A stretch of 64,000 nt of DNA from Symbiodinium natans (GCA_905221605.1 CAJNDS010002635.1:1121918-1185917), one strand, 5' to 3'. Counted from the first letter of the stretch, positions 43,887 through 53,721 are shown. Made by a program: numbers and translations. The notes: generated by a model not told the origin, from the sequence alone.

Positions 43887-44284
43887 TAAAACCTAAACCC
43901 TAAACCCTAAACCCTAAACCCTAAACCCTAAACCCTAAACCCTAAACCCTAAACCCTAAACCCTAAACCCTAAACCCCGCAAGCCTCGTGCTCGCATGGC
44001 GCGCCACTGCCACCACCAGGGGTGTGGAACGAGACCCGGGGCCTCGCCAGTACCCATCTGCAGGGTCGGGGGAGCTTGTTGCTAGGGCTTAGGGTTTAGG
44101 GTTTAGGGTTTAGGGTTTAGGGTTTAGGGTTTAGGTTTAATGTTTAAGATTTAGGGTTTAGGGTTTAGGGGTTCGGGTGTATAACAAGGGGCTGTGAGGA
44201 AGGATCTCAGACAACCCGATGCCCAGTCCCTTAGTGTCTACCCGAAGATGTGTTTGATTTGTGTGGTGTATGTCCTGTGGTTTC

Positions 44285-44440
44285 GGGGTTTAGGGGTTAG
44301 GGGTTTAGGGGTTTAGGGGTTTAGGGGTTTAGGGGTTTAGGGGCTTAGGGGCTTAGGGGTTTAGGGGTTTAGGGGTTAGGGGTTTGGGGGTTTAGGGGTC
44401 TAGGGGTTTCGGGGTTTAGGGGTTTAGGGGTTAGGGTTTG
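44285..44440 (+). repeat. Eight-base variant array (TTTAGGGG)n
   Basis: An octamer variant array with a few point changes. Confidence 0.93.
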
Positions 44441-44801
44441 GGCTTTACCTCTTCACTCGGTTGGCACCTAAGCCCCCTGAGATAGATCGAAAACAATCAG
44501 GAAAGCATAGGAAACATCCCTTACAAGCTTTAGGGTTTTGGGTTGAGGAAGAGCCCTAAACCCTAAACCCTAAACACTAAATCCTAAACCCTAAGCCCTA
44601 AACCTCAAACCTACGGGATCCTCATCAGACTGGGGTCGGTTTGGGCTATACTCCCCTTAGAAGGTTAACAAGCAAAATGTGTTTATCATTCCTTTGGGTT
44701 TCCCTAAACCCCAAACCCTAAGCCCTAAACCCTAAACCCCAAACCCTAAACCCTAAACACAAGACACAAAAAAAAACAAAAAACGTTCAAACCTACCACT
44801 C

Positions 44802-44947
44802 ATGAGGACTTCTGGGGTCAAAACAGACGACAAAGTTGAAGACGCCGCATCTCGCGAGCTCCTCCACCTCAGCGAACAAGGTATTGGGGGGGGGGGGGGG
44901 CTGTTGTGGGTAGAATTTTAACAGGAACATCAAGAGAATACAAATAG
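44802..44947 (+). CDS. Two-exon small ORF with a 44-bp intron
   Basis: Exon 44802-44880 begins MRTSGVKTDDKVEDAASREL and ends HLSEQ plus one base before GTATTG. Exon 44925-44947 adds GTSREYK and a stop after the acceptor TTTTAACAG. The intron of 44 bp contains a run of about 15 G. Phase is kept. The product would be 33 residues, so more exons may exist upstream. Confidence 0.38.
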
Positions 44948-45188
44948 TAGATATGAACCCTAAACCCTAAACCCTAAACCCTAAACCCTAAAGTATCTTC
45001 GTCCTTCTAGCCAGTATTCCCTCCGCCCGTGGCAACCTTCCCGGAAAGGTCGAACATGTGGGTTTAGGGCTTAGGGTTTAGGTTTCAGGGTTTAGAGGTT
45101 TCGGTTTTAGAGTTGAGGGGTTTAGGGTTCAGGGTTTAGGGGTTTAGGATTCAGGGTTTTCGGTTCAGGATTCCGGGGTATTTGGCAG

Positions 45189-45271
45189 TCCTACCTGATC
45201 TTGTAATTCTGTGCTTTGGTTGGGGCTATGATCTGACCTTTCGGATGCTACATCGGGTGGTTTCGCACTGA
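45189..45271 (+). CDS. Terminal exon candidate
   Basis: ATTTGGCAG acceptor, then LPDLVILCFGWGYDLTFRML, HRVVSH, TGA. Confidence 0.35.
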
Positions 45272-45416
45272 ACCCTAAACCCTAAACCCTAAACCCCAAA
45301 CCCTAAACCCTACACGCCAAACCCGAACGCCTTACGATTCGAGGCCAACGAGCCTTGCACGCTTGGCGGACGTTGGAGCAGATTTGGGGGCCGGTTAGGG
45401 GCTCAGGGTTTCCCAA

Positions 45417-45633
45417 TGTCATGGGTTCCCCTGCTACCCCCGCCCCCTCAAGGGTTTAGGGTTTAGGGTTTAGGGCTACTACCACCCTCTATACTAATTA
45501 CCCCCCTAGCCCCCTAGATTTCCCCCATAAAGAAGACTATTTAGGGATAATTAAGCCCAATTAAGGTCACTTAAGGGGCGAACCTAGAGGGGGGTGGGGA
45601 GTATAGAGGGGGGTAGTAGGGCAACCCATGACA
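45417..45633. mobile_element. MITE family F7, full length, with telomere insert
   Basis: Ends TGTCATGGGTTCCCCTGCTA / TAGTAGGGCAACCCATGACA; TTTAGGG repeats sit near the left end. Confidence 0.82.
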
Positions 45634-45861
45634 AAGGGTGATTTCCCAGGCATCCTAGTGACCCTAAAACCATAAACCCTAAACCCTTGAAGACAAAAAA
45701 AAGGTAACAACAAAGAAAACAAAACGCATGGTACTACAGAGCATCCCAATCTTCGCTTCCTGCGAACATGCCCTGGCGATTATCCTTTGTAGACAGCCCT
45801 AGGGTTTAGGGTTTAGGGTTTAGGGTTTAGAGTTTAGAGTTTAGGGTAAACCCCATCAACA

Positions 45862-45947
45862 ATGAGCAGCCCCCATTGGAAAACCTTTATCAGCAACGGT
45901 GTGTCGGCTTTTTGTTCGCTGGCTCTTGGCGTCTCGCTATGACCTAA
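45862..45947 (+). CDS. Terminal exon candidate
   Basis: Open to TAA: NEQPPLENLYQQRCVGFLFA, GSWRLAMT. Confidence 0.3.
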
Positions 45948-46035
45948 GCCCTAAGCCCTAAGCCCTAAGCCCTAAGCCCTAAGCCCTAAGCCCTAAGCCC
46001 TAAACCCTAAACCCTAAACCCTAAACCCCAGCCCT
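45940..46035 (-). repeat. Variant array (CCCTAAG)n then CCCTAAA
   Basis: Nine GCCCTAA units precede the canonical repeat. The same variant block is at 23955-24012 and 63240-63285. Confidence 0.93.
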
Positions 46036-46264
46036 AAACCCCCAAACCCTCGCAAACTAAGTTCCCATAAGTTTGGAAGCCTCGACGAGAACAACCCGAC
46101 CAACTGTTGAGTCGACTTTGGCTTCGGGTGTGGGGTTTGCAGCTTAGGGTTTGCCCTAAACCCTAAACCCTAAACCCGAAACCCTAAACCCTAAACCCTC
46201 AACTTCAGGAATTAAGGGTCTAGGGCTTGGGCTTTACACTCTTTCTTGGGTGGCGAATTTTCAG

Positions 46265-46338
46265 CGAAACCCTCATCGGACGCTGCAACAGAAGCCCTCA
46301 ACCCTATAAGCCCTATGAACTCTAACCGCTCTAACTGA
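46265..46338 (+). CDS. Terminal exon candidate
   Basis: The strong acceptor GGCGAATTTTCAG precedes KPSSDAATEALNPISPMNSN, then a stop. Confidence 0.32.
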
Positions 46339-46508
46339 GTCACCTATGTTCTGGATCTTCACTCCGAACCTCTACCTCCTGACACCAGCATGGTAGGTTG
46401 GAGTTGAGGGTTGAGGGTTGAGGGTTGAGTGTTGTGGAGTTAGGGTAACCTAAACCCTATAGCTAGACCCTAAAGCCTAAACCCTGAACCCTCAACCCTA
46501 AACCCTAA

Positions 46509-46670
46509 GGAGGGGTGCTGATAGACGTAGCCACCACCTCTTTTGACAGGCGGCAATCGCGCACGGATCACACTGAAGGTGACTCACAGGGGATACTGAA
46601 AGGCTCTTTTGACAAAGAAGTCTACGTAGTATCACCGAGCAACCCTAGAACCAACCTTATTAAAGCCTAA
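46509..46670 (+). CDS. Terminal exon candidate, hydrophilic
   Basis: Fifty-three codons ending TAA: LIDVATTSFDRRQSRTDHTE, SQGILKGSFDKEVYVVSPSN, PRTNLIKA. It follows a CCCTAAG edge that could act as acceptor. GTGCTGATAGACGTAG and its near-inverse CTACGTAGTATCACC lie inside, so part of it may instead be an inverted-repeat element. Confidence 0.38.
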   Translation, partial: GGVLIDVATTSFDRRQSRTDHTEGDSQGILKGSFDKEVYVVSPSNPRTNLIKA

Positions 46671-47410
46671 ACCCTAAACCCTAAACCCTAAACCCTAAAC
46701 CCTAAACCCTAAACCCTAAACCCTAAACCCTAAACCCTACTTACTAAGTCCAGAGAACTTCCAAGTAGTTGGTCCTCATCATAAGTCTTCTCATCTTTTG
46801 GGTCTGAGACCCTTAAAGCTGTGCCCTTGGGTTTTGGGGACCCCTTTTAACGACCTTTGAGGTAGACAAAGGCTTTTTAAAGACCTTTGAGGTAGAAAAA
46901 AGGAGCAAATTAGGAGTAGATTCAGGGAACCTTATAGGGGCACAACCCTAGGGTACGAGTCTTCATCCTTGATTTGGGGGTCAGGAAGCCCCCCCCCCCC
47001 CCCCCCCTCCCCCTATGTAAAGCCCGAAGCCCTATGAACCGGATACCCTCAACCTGAAAGGGCCTGCGACCCGAAAACCCCACAAAGTTTAGCCCTAAAC
47101 CCTAAACCCTAAACCCTAAACCCTAAACCCTATAGCCTATTCCGAAAGCCTAAACCCCAAACGCAAGCCCAACAGCTCAATCGGGGCTCACTCTTCTGCC
47201 GTGGCAATGGCTTCGCCGAGCCTTTCCCGCAGCTCCTCCAGGGTTTAGGGTTTAGGGTTTAGGGTCTAGGGTTTGGGGTTTAAGGTTTAAGGTTTAGGGT
47301 GTAGGGTTTAGGGCTTAGCTACACCACGAGCTTCCTTAGACCAAGTTCCTACTGCAGGAAAAAGGGACCCTGAATATCTGAGTAGAGGTATAGCGGGCCC
47401 CAATTCTAAA

Positions 47411-47547
47411 GGGTAGTTACATGGTCACTGAATATGGGCCTAAATGGGGACCCGTCATATACACCTTACCCTGTAAAACCCAAGACCCATACTTCAGAAC
47501 CCTTCAAAGAAGGTATGGGGCCATAGTAAGGGACTATGTAACTACCC
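47411..47547. mobile_element. MITE family F2, full length, no telomere insert
   Basis: Ends GGGTAGTTACATGGTCAC / GGACTATGTAACTACCC. Confidence 0.8.
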
Positions 47548-48056
47548 CTAGACTACTTGGGTGGTAAGTTCTAGAACTTGTTAGGTTGCAATCGATCGTC
47601 CCCTGGATATCCTTAAGCACCCTCTTCCCCTAAACCCTAACAAAGCCTAAGCCCCAATCTTGCAACCCCCCCCCCCCCCCCCCCGGCCTGCCCTCCCCCC
47701 CAACTAGTATAGGGGCCTTAATGACTAGATTGAGGTTTTGGGGGGTGATTCTAGTAGGCCTATAATGGACCACAAGTGATCTTTAAAGCGAAAATTCTTT
47801 GTAATGATTCCGAACCCTACAGTATTTAATGATGCGCAACCTCTTGTTTGCAGACCCCGCATCTGGATCTGAGGGTTTGGGGCTAGGGTTTGGGGTTCAG
47901 GGTTCAGGGTTCAGGGTTCAGGGTTCAGGGTTCAGCGTTCAGGGTTTAGGGTTTAGGGTTTAGGGTTAGGGTTTGGGGTTTTGGGTTTTGGGGTTCAAAC
48001 ATGAGGTTGTCCCCGAAGCCTGAGAAACCCTAAACCCTACACCCGAAGCCCGAAAC

Positions 48057-48170
48057 CTTGGCTGCACTTAGGAGGGTAGTAAAAAATAAGCCTTTAGCTG
48101 CCCTATTAAGAAACCCAATAAACCCAAAAAAAGCTACAGATCTAAAGTTACAGTAAAGCACCACAAAGAA
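48057..48170 (+). repeat. Dispersed 115-bp repeat, copy 2
   Basis: Partner of 32486-32600, in the same orientation. Confidence 0.85.
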
Positions 48171-48177
48171 ACAAGCC

Positions 48178-48358
48178 TGCGATCTGAGATTCCAGGACAC
48201 GCTTTGTAGGTTGAGGGCTTTCTGGTGGAGGGTTTAGGGTTTAAGGGGCTTCCCTAAAGCTAAACTTCCGACAGGCCCTAGCAACAAGCCTCAAAACATG
48301 TCCCAAAATCATGGCTTTGGGGTATGTACCGCTTCTTTCAAGGGAAGTCTGGCCATGA
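48178..48358 (+). CDS. Two-exon gene fragment with a 43-bp intron
   Basis: An exon ending at 48231 (DLRFQDTLCRLRAFWWR) uses the donor AGG|GTTTAGGG. The next exon, 48275-48358, follows the acceptor CTTCCGACAG and reads ALATSLKTCPKIMALGYVPL to a TGA. Both are phase 0. The upstream part abuts the 117-bp repeat at 48056, so the 5' end is unknown. The stop lies convergent to the UBL-FNIP gene. Confidence 0.35.
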
Positions 48359-48523
48359 CACGGACGCCGCAGGGTGAAGGGTATAGCATTTGGGGTGTAG
48401 GGTTTAGGGTTTAGGGTTTAGGGTTTAGGGTTTAGGGTTTAGGGTCCCACAAGACCCCTTTTAAGCCGAATGCACTCCGCCTCTTGTTTTAGGCTTCAGA
48501 ACTCGCTGCCATTCTTTACGCGA

Positions 48524-50239
48524 CTATAGAGCGTGCACAGCAATGCGTAAGTCCATACCACCAAAGCACACAATGACAAGCCTACTCGACAAGGCCAAAG
48601 ATGCCAAACTCTGGTGAAACGACTCTCCGAGGGTCAAGGACTGCAAGCTGTCAGGCCAGACTACGTTCTCCAAGCTCCGGTTGAAATTGTCTCCGAGGCT
48701 CAGGGACTGCAAGCTGCCAGGCAAGGCCACATTCTCCAAGCTGTGGTTGAACATGTCTCCGAGGCTCAGGGACTGCAAGCTGCCAGGCAAGGCCACATTC
48801 TCCAAGCTCTGGTTGAAAAAATACCCGAAGTTCAGGGACTGCAAGCTGCCAGGCAAGACCACATTCTCCAAGCTCCGGTCGAAAGCATGTCCGAAGCTCA
48901 GGGACTTCAAGCTGCCAGGCAAGGCCACATTCTCCAAGCTCTGGTTGAAATTGTCTCCGAAGCTCAAGGACTGCAAGTTGCCAGGCAAGGCCACATTCTC
49001 AAAGCTCTGGTTGAACGAATAACCGAAGCTCAAGGACTGCAAGCTGCCAGGCAAGGCCACATTTTCCAGGCTTTGGTTGAAAGCGAATCCGAAGCTCAGA
49101 GACTGCAAGCTGCCAGGAAAGACCACGCTCTCGAGGCTCTGGTTGTAAGAATTCCCGAAGCTCAGGGACTGCAACGTGCCAGGCATGGCAGCATTCTCCC
49201 AAATCATGCTGAATCCAAAAGTGAAGGACTGCAAGCTGCCAGGAAAGGCAACATTTTCCAAACTCTGGTTGAAATTGTCTCCGAAGCTCAATGACTGCAA
49301 GCAGGCAGGCCAAACCACACTCTGCAAGCTTTGGTTAAAATTGTCTCCGAAGCTCAATGACTGCAAGCTGTCAGGCCAGACCACATTCTCCAATCTCTGA
49401 TTGAACTCACGTCCGAAGCTCAGGGACTGCAGGCTGCTAGACAAGGCCACATTCTCCAAGCTCTGGTTGAAAAAATACCCGAAGCTGAGGGACTGCAAGC
49501 TGCCAGGCAAGGCGACCTTCTCCAAGCTCTGGTTGAAATTGTCTCCGAAGCTCAGGGACTGCAAGCTGCCAGGCAAGGCCACATTCTCCAAGCTCTGGTT
49601 GAAAGCATTACCGAAGCTCATGGACTGCAAGCTGCCAGGCAAGGCCACATTCTCCAAGCTCTGGTCAAAAGCATGACCGAAGCTCAGGGACTTCAAGCTG
49701 CCAGGCAAGGCCACATTCTCCAAGCTCTGGTTGAAATAGTCTCCGAAGCTCAGGGACTGCAAGCTGCCAGGCAAAGCCACATTCTCCAAGCTCTGGTTGA
49801 AAGCATTACCAAAGCTCAAGGACTGCAAGCTGCCAGGCAAGGCCACATTCTCCACGCTCTTGTTGAAAAAATAACCGAAGCTCAGGGACTGCAAGCTGCC
49901 AGGCAAGGCCACATTCTCCAAGCTCTGGTTGAACAAGTTACCGAGGTTCAAAGACTGCAAGCTGCCAGGCAAGGTCACATTCTCGAAGGTCCTGCGAGAA
50001 GCGTCTCCGAAGTTCAAGGACTGCAAGCTGTCAGGCCAGACCACGTTCTCCAAACTCTGGTTGAAGCCACGCCCTAAGGTCAAGGACTGCAAGTTCTTTG
50101 GCAACTCAAGATTCTCGAGGCTGCGGTCGCCACGCAATGTCAACGAAGAGATTGCGTCCTTTGCATCCACGTCCACTACGCTAAGGCGTTGGCCGTCCCA
50201 GGCTCGCAGAAACGCGGCTGCTGCGTGCCCTGCACCAAC
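48524..50239 (-). CDS. UBL-FNIP gene exon 4: 24 FNIP repeats
   Basis: A 571-codon exon after the acceptor CAACCTAG, with no in-frame ATG near its start. The DNA period is 66 bp and many units are nearly identical, so the array is young or kept uniform by conversion. Unit 15 (FSMIWENAAMPG) is two residues short. The pair KSLSFGHAFD occurs twice, showing block duplication. The antisense strand is also open over hundreds of bases as a by-product of the 66-bp period. Confidence 0.85.
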   Translation of the reverse strand, partial: VGAGHAAAAFLRAWDGQRLSVVDVDAKDAISSLTLRGDRSLENLELPKNLQSLTLGRGFNQSLENVVWPDSLQSLNFGDASRRTFENVTLPGSLQSLNLGNLFNQSLENVALPGSLQSLSFGYFFNKSVENVALPGSLQSLSFGNAFNQSLENVALPGSLQSLSFGDYFNQSLENVALPGSLKSLSFGHAFDQSLENVALPGSLQSMSFGNAFNQSLENVALPGSLQSLSFGDNFNQSLEKVALPGSLQSLSFGYFFNQSLENVALSSSLQSLSFGREFNQRLENVVWPDSLQSLSFGDNFNQSLQSVVWPACLQSLSFGDNFNQSLENVAFPGSLQSFTFGFSMIWENAAMPGTLQSLSFGNSYNQSLESVVFPGSLQSLSFGFAFNQSLENVALPGSLQSLSFGYSFNQSFENVALPGNLQSLSFGDNFNQSLENVALPGSLKSLSFGHAFDRSLENVVLPGSLQSLNFGYFFNQSLENVALPGSLQSLSLGDMFNHSLENVALPGSLQSLSLGDNFNRSLENVVWPDSLQSLTLGESFHQSLASLALSSRLVIVCFGGMDLRIAVHAL

Positions 50240-50934
50240 CTAGGTTGGCCCCTTAAACCTTTTCTTATGAAATGTCCAAACTAGGATCCTCTTGCACCCA
50301 ACAATGAGGGAAAACTTATAAACATGCCAAGGGCAACCTGTTGAACCACATACGTGATGACGTCGCCATGAACTTGCTCCCAGAGCGGCTTGGAATCATC
50401 CAGGGTCTTGCCGCCGACCGCCAGGACCTAGACTCCCCCTTAGAACCTTCACAAAAACACTACTCTTAATATCCTCTTGGGTTTTTTATATCAACAAAAT
50501 ATACAAACTCCCCTTATTCTTAATATCCTCTTGGGTTTTTATATAAACAAAGATATACAAACTCCCCTTAGAACCTTAATGACAACAGTATTTCTAAATG
50601 TCCTCTTGGGTTTGTTGTATAAACAAAGACATACAAAATAGTTCCCAAGGGGGATATAGGGACAGGCATGCCCCCGAGGGGCAAGCTGATCCTTCCTCGG
50701 AGGCTCTTGCGCAAGTCCTCCACGGTCATGTTGTCGTCATGAGGAACCTAGGATGGCTCTGAAAAGGGCCCCAAACCCTAAATCCTAAACCCTAAACCCT
50801 AAACCCATAAGGGAAGGTAGATACATATCCCAAACGGCCTGCAGAGGAACCTGCACTTCGGAACCATCGAGGCCGCACACCGTCAACTGTCGGCCGGCCA
50901 TCAAGCTCGGCAAGGCACTGAGGAAGGCTTCCAT
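48524..50934 (-). CDS. Ubiquitin-like domain plus FNIP/LRR-repeat protein, four exons
   Basis: Four exons on the minus strand give about 657 residues: 50934-50851 (ATG), 50747-50664, 50427-50338 and 50239-48524. All three introns are GT-AG and phase 0 (103, 236 and 98 bp). Residues 1-86 form a ubiquitin-like fold: LTVCGLDGSEVQ, MTVEDLRKSLRGRISLP, VLAVGGKTLDDSKPLWE, GDVITYVVQQV. Then 24 repeats of 22 residues follow (FNQSLENVALPGSLQSLSFG type), matching the FNIP-repeat class of LRR proteins, probably a binding surface for other proteins. Sequence around each donor is repeated at the acceptor (AGGTTCCTC, GTCC, AGGTTG), as expected if the introns arrived as insertions with target duplication. 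Intron 1 holds a telomere tract. An upstream exon or a trans-spliced leader site before the ATG cannot be excluded. Confidence 0.8.
50338..50427 (-). CDS. UBL-FNIP gene exon 3
   Basis: Thirty codons (AVGGKTLDDSKPLWEQVHGD core) between the acceptor GAGTCTAG and donor GTTGCCC. They correspond to the second half of a ubiquitin fold (AGKQLEDGRTL region of ubiquitin). Confidence 0.75.
50428..50663 (-). repeat. Threefold tandem repeat filling intron 2 of the UBL-FNIP gene
   Basis: Three units of about 55-80 bp share CTCCCCTTA, TCCTCTTGGGTTT and AAACAAA-ATATACAA. They fill the intron almost exactly. Confidence 0.75.
50664..50747 (-). CDS. UBL-FNIP gene exon 2
   Basis: Twenty-eight codons (MTVEDLRKSLRGRISLPLGG core) between the acceptor CATCCTAG and donor GTCCCT. 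It continues the ubiquitin-like domain in phase. Confidence 0.7.
50851..50934 (-). CDS. UBL-FNIP gene exon 1 (start)
   Basis: ATG and 28 codons beginning MEAFLSALPSLMAGRQLTVC and ending GSEVQ before the donor GTTCCTC. An in-frame TAA lies in the telomere tract just upstream, so translation begins here or in an unseen upstream exon. Confidence 0.7.
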
Positions 50935-51616
50935 TTCTTCACGGTTTAGGGCTTAGGGTTTAGGGTTTAGGGTTTAGGGTTTAGGGTTTACACAATCTGA
51001 ACCTCCGATGGCCGGCGGTCATGCAAGCAGCTGGGCAGGACTGAAATACATAATCCAAGCTTTGGTTGGAATCATCCGACACCCTAAGCTATTCACCCCT
51101 AAACCCTAAACCCTAAACCCTAAACCCTAAACCCTAAACCCTAAACCCTAAAGACTGCGGGCTGAACGTCAAGGAAAGCCCTAGAGGCGGAAGCCCAAAA
51201 TGAGCAGTGGACTCCACAAGACTCAAGGCCCAGCTCCCGGAATCCTGAACTTTAGTCACTTCCAACAGTCAAGCCCTCTAGACCCCCAAAGCCCAGCACA
51301 TTCCCTGAACCCTAAACCCCACACACCCTAAACGCCACCCAAGCAAACGCCTGAAACCTGGAATTCACAAAAGCCTAAACCCCTAAACCCTGAACCCTAA
51401 ACCCTAAACCCAAACCCTAAACCCTAAACCCTAAACCCTAAAGCCCCAACCCTTCACCCCACAAAAACGCCTGACGCCCGAGTAAACATAGGGGCCAGAT
51501 CGAGGAAATCCACGCAGCGCCCGCGGCCCGGGACCGTGCTTTTTTAGGGTTTAGGGTTTAGGGTTTAGGGTTAGCGTGCTCGGCATTTTGGACTCAAATC
51601 GCGCTCTCGCCTACAG

Positions 51617-51786
51617 GCGCGGGCGGGGCCGTGCACGCCGTCGAGGATGAGTTTACCTCTGTGTGCGCGAAATGCGTCACTGTCGTCGCCTTTGGACGTC
51701 GTCGCTTTTGGACGTGCGGGCGCACGTGGGTCTCTCACTGTTTGAGGTCTATGCTGCTTTTATGGTACTTGGGGGGCCCTCAATAG
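51617..51786 (+). CDS. Terminal exon candidate, Cys-rich
   Basis: After the strong acceptor CTCTCGCCTACAG, 56 codons run to TAG: AGGAVHAVEDEFTSVCAKCV, then FGRRRFWTCGRTWVSHC and a hydrophobic end. The C-x2-C...C...HC spacing could bind a metal, but no named finger fits. Length above chance for this window. Confidence 0.42.
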
Positions 51787-51844
51787 CGCTACTCGTACTA
51801 TGAGGCCACCTCTTCAAGGCTCAAGCATACACTATACCTTGCAG

Positions 51845-52053
51845 GGAGTGTGTCAGCAGACGACGTCCCAGCTGAAGCCGCGGCTCGGACCATGCGTTCT
51901 TCTCTACGACTCTTCGCATCTTGGGCGAAAATCGAGTCCTCGCCCGGTGCCGGCGCGGCCGCACTCGTTGTTCTCGAAACTGCCATCGTGTTTTGCCTTC
52001 TGAGTTCACCGGACGCGACGCCGCCCTCGCTTTTGGACGCTTGTGTTCGCCAA
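51845..52053 (+). CDS. Exon candidate, Ala-rich with a hydrophobic stretch
   Basis: Acceptor TATACCTTGCAG, then 69 codons (VSADDVPAEAAARTMRSSLR, GAGAAALVVLETAIVFCLLS) to a possible donor CAA|GTGCGA. The hydrophobic part could cross a membrane. The opposite strand and another plus frame (ATG 51800) are also open, so the frame is not certain. Confidence 0.33.
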
Positions 52054-52228
52054 GTGCGAAACTCTCGTCACTTTATAACTATGTACATAGAACTACAATA
52101 CATACATACATACCTACATACATACATATATATATATATATATGAATGCATGAATATATACATGTACATATTCGACAAATTATTGGGTTTTTGGCTATAG
52201 TGTAGAGAACTGAAAAAGGGAACTGGAG

Positions 52229-52297
52229 TCAGTCCTTGTAGCGCGTGGGCCCCGGTGGCAAGAAAGTCCCATCGCGGCCGCGCAGCGCAAACAGCAC
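52229..52297 (-). CDS. Terminal exon candidate
   Basis: CCTCTGTAG acceptor, then VLFALRGRDGTFLPPGPTRY, KD, TGA. Confidence 0.36.
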   Translation of the reverse strand: MLFALRGRDGTFLPPGPTRYKD

Positions 52298-52333
52298 CTA
52301 CAGAGGATTTCGGGTTTAGGGTTTAGGGCTTAG

Positions 52334-52399
52334 GGGATAAACGCTGGCATTAAGGATTCCGATGAGAAGGACCTGTCTCTAGAAGTGGAATCTGATTAG
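52334..52399 (+). CDS. Terminal exon candidate at a telomere edge
   Basis: GGCTTAG is followed by GINAGIKDSDEKDLSLEVES, D, TAG. Acidic. Confidence 0.34.
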   Translation, partial: GINAGIKDSDEKDLSLEVESD

Positions 52400-52832
52400 C
52401 TCAGAGCCCTAAACCCTAAACCCTAAACCCTAAACCCTCTGTTTAAGGTCGGGTCTAGGGCTTCGAGCCTGAAGCGTAACTCGCCTCTAAGCCCCCCAAA
52501 GCCCTCTGAATTTGCTCACTGAAAACCCACCCTAAACCCTAAACCCTAAACCCTAAACCCGAAACCCCTAAACCCTCAGCCCTATATATGCCCACCCCCA
52601 ACCTTCGAAACTACCCCGAAGAGCCCTACACATGCCAGCAAAAGTTGCTCGTTTAGGGTTGCGGGCTTAGGGCTTAAAGCCCTAAACCCTAAACCCTGAA
52701 CCCTAACCCCCTAACCCCAAAACGCAAAACTCAAAAACCCCAGACCTCAAACCCTGAACCCTATCCCCCACCCCCAAAAAAAAAAACGAAAAGGAAAAAC
52801 AAAAAACCAACAAACAGAACAGCCCAAAAAGC

Positions 52833-52901
52833 CTCACCGCCGCTGTCATAAAGTTCCGCCGCCAGCGAGGCGCCCGGCTCGGGCCAGGATGCGCCTCCCA
52901 T
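52833..52901 (-). CDS. Initial exon candidate with a GC donor
   Basis: ATG-led reading MGGASWPEPGASLAAELYDS, GGE, then GCTTTTTGG. Confidence 0.32.
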
Positions 52902-53239
52902 CCTGGTCTGTGCGAGGATAAGTAAGGGTTTTGGGGGTTTGGGGTTTGGGGTTTAGGGCTTAGGGTTTAGGGTTTAGGGTTTAGGGTTTAGGGTTTAGGG
53001 TTTGGGGTTTGGGGTTTGGGGTTTGGGGTTTAGGGCTCGCTGCCCGCATCAATGCCCCGCAAAAGTATCTATATATATATATTATAATATATTATATAAT
53101 ACTTTATTATATTATATGATATTTTATTATATATTATATTATATAGTCCTGCGCCAAGGGACGAGCTGGCGGTGGCCATCGCGCATTCGAAGCCTGCAAT
53201 CCCCAAGAGCCAGGAAGACTTCGAAAATCCCTGGACCCT

Positions 53240-53635
53240 AAACCCTACACCCTAAACCCTAGTGTTTGTAATGTTTGTTCTGGGGGGGAGGGGGAGGATC
53301 CTTGAAAAGAGGTTCTACATTCTTTGGGATTTTGACTGGGTAGAAACCCTGTAAGCCCCAAACCATACACCCTTTAGCCCTAAGTAGCCTGAGGCCTCTG
53401 AACCTAAACCCTACACCCTTTAACCCTAAGCCCTCTGACCCACAACCCTAGACCTCTCACCCTAAACCCTAAACACTAAAAGGGGACCCTCAATTCTGAC
53501 CCTCAACCCTCAACCCTCAAACCTAAACCCGAAACCCTAAACCCTAAACCCTGAACCCTGAACCCTAAACCTTAAACCCTAAACCCTAAACCCTAAACCC
53601 TAGCCCTAAACCCTAGACCCCAAAAGGGGGACCCT
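53240..53635. other. Gap: degenerate CCCTAAA array
   Basis: Mutated and clean CCCTAAA units; no gene seen. Confidence 0.4.
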
Positions 53636-53721
53636 CACTTCCTGGCAAAGGAGCAGACCAGTGAGGAGGCATCGGCCACGTAGACGACCAGGTCCTCACC
53701 GGATCCGTGGTGCGCAGCATC
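53635..53721 (-). CDS. Terminal exon candidate
   Basis: Acceptor ACCCCTAG, then 28 codons and TGA: AAHHGSGEDLVVYVADASSL, VCSFARK. Regular protein-like composition; no family recognised. Confidence 0.4.
   Translation of the reverse strand, partial: DAAHHGSGEDLVVYVADASSLVCSFARK

Noticed and set aside
45008-45058. Minus-strand peptide MFDLSGKVATGGGNTG resembling the start of a short-chain dehydrogenase
   Set aside because: It stops after the Gly motif, lacks the hydrophobic strand between GKVA and TGG, and the plus strand has better splice signals here.
48614-50243. Plus-strand frames of up to 226 codons opposite the FNIP exon
   Set aside because: They are shadows of the 66-bp periodic repeat; the minus frame has the recognisable protein.
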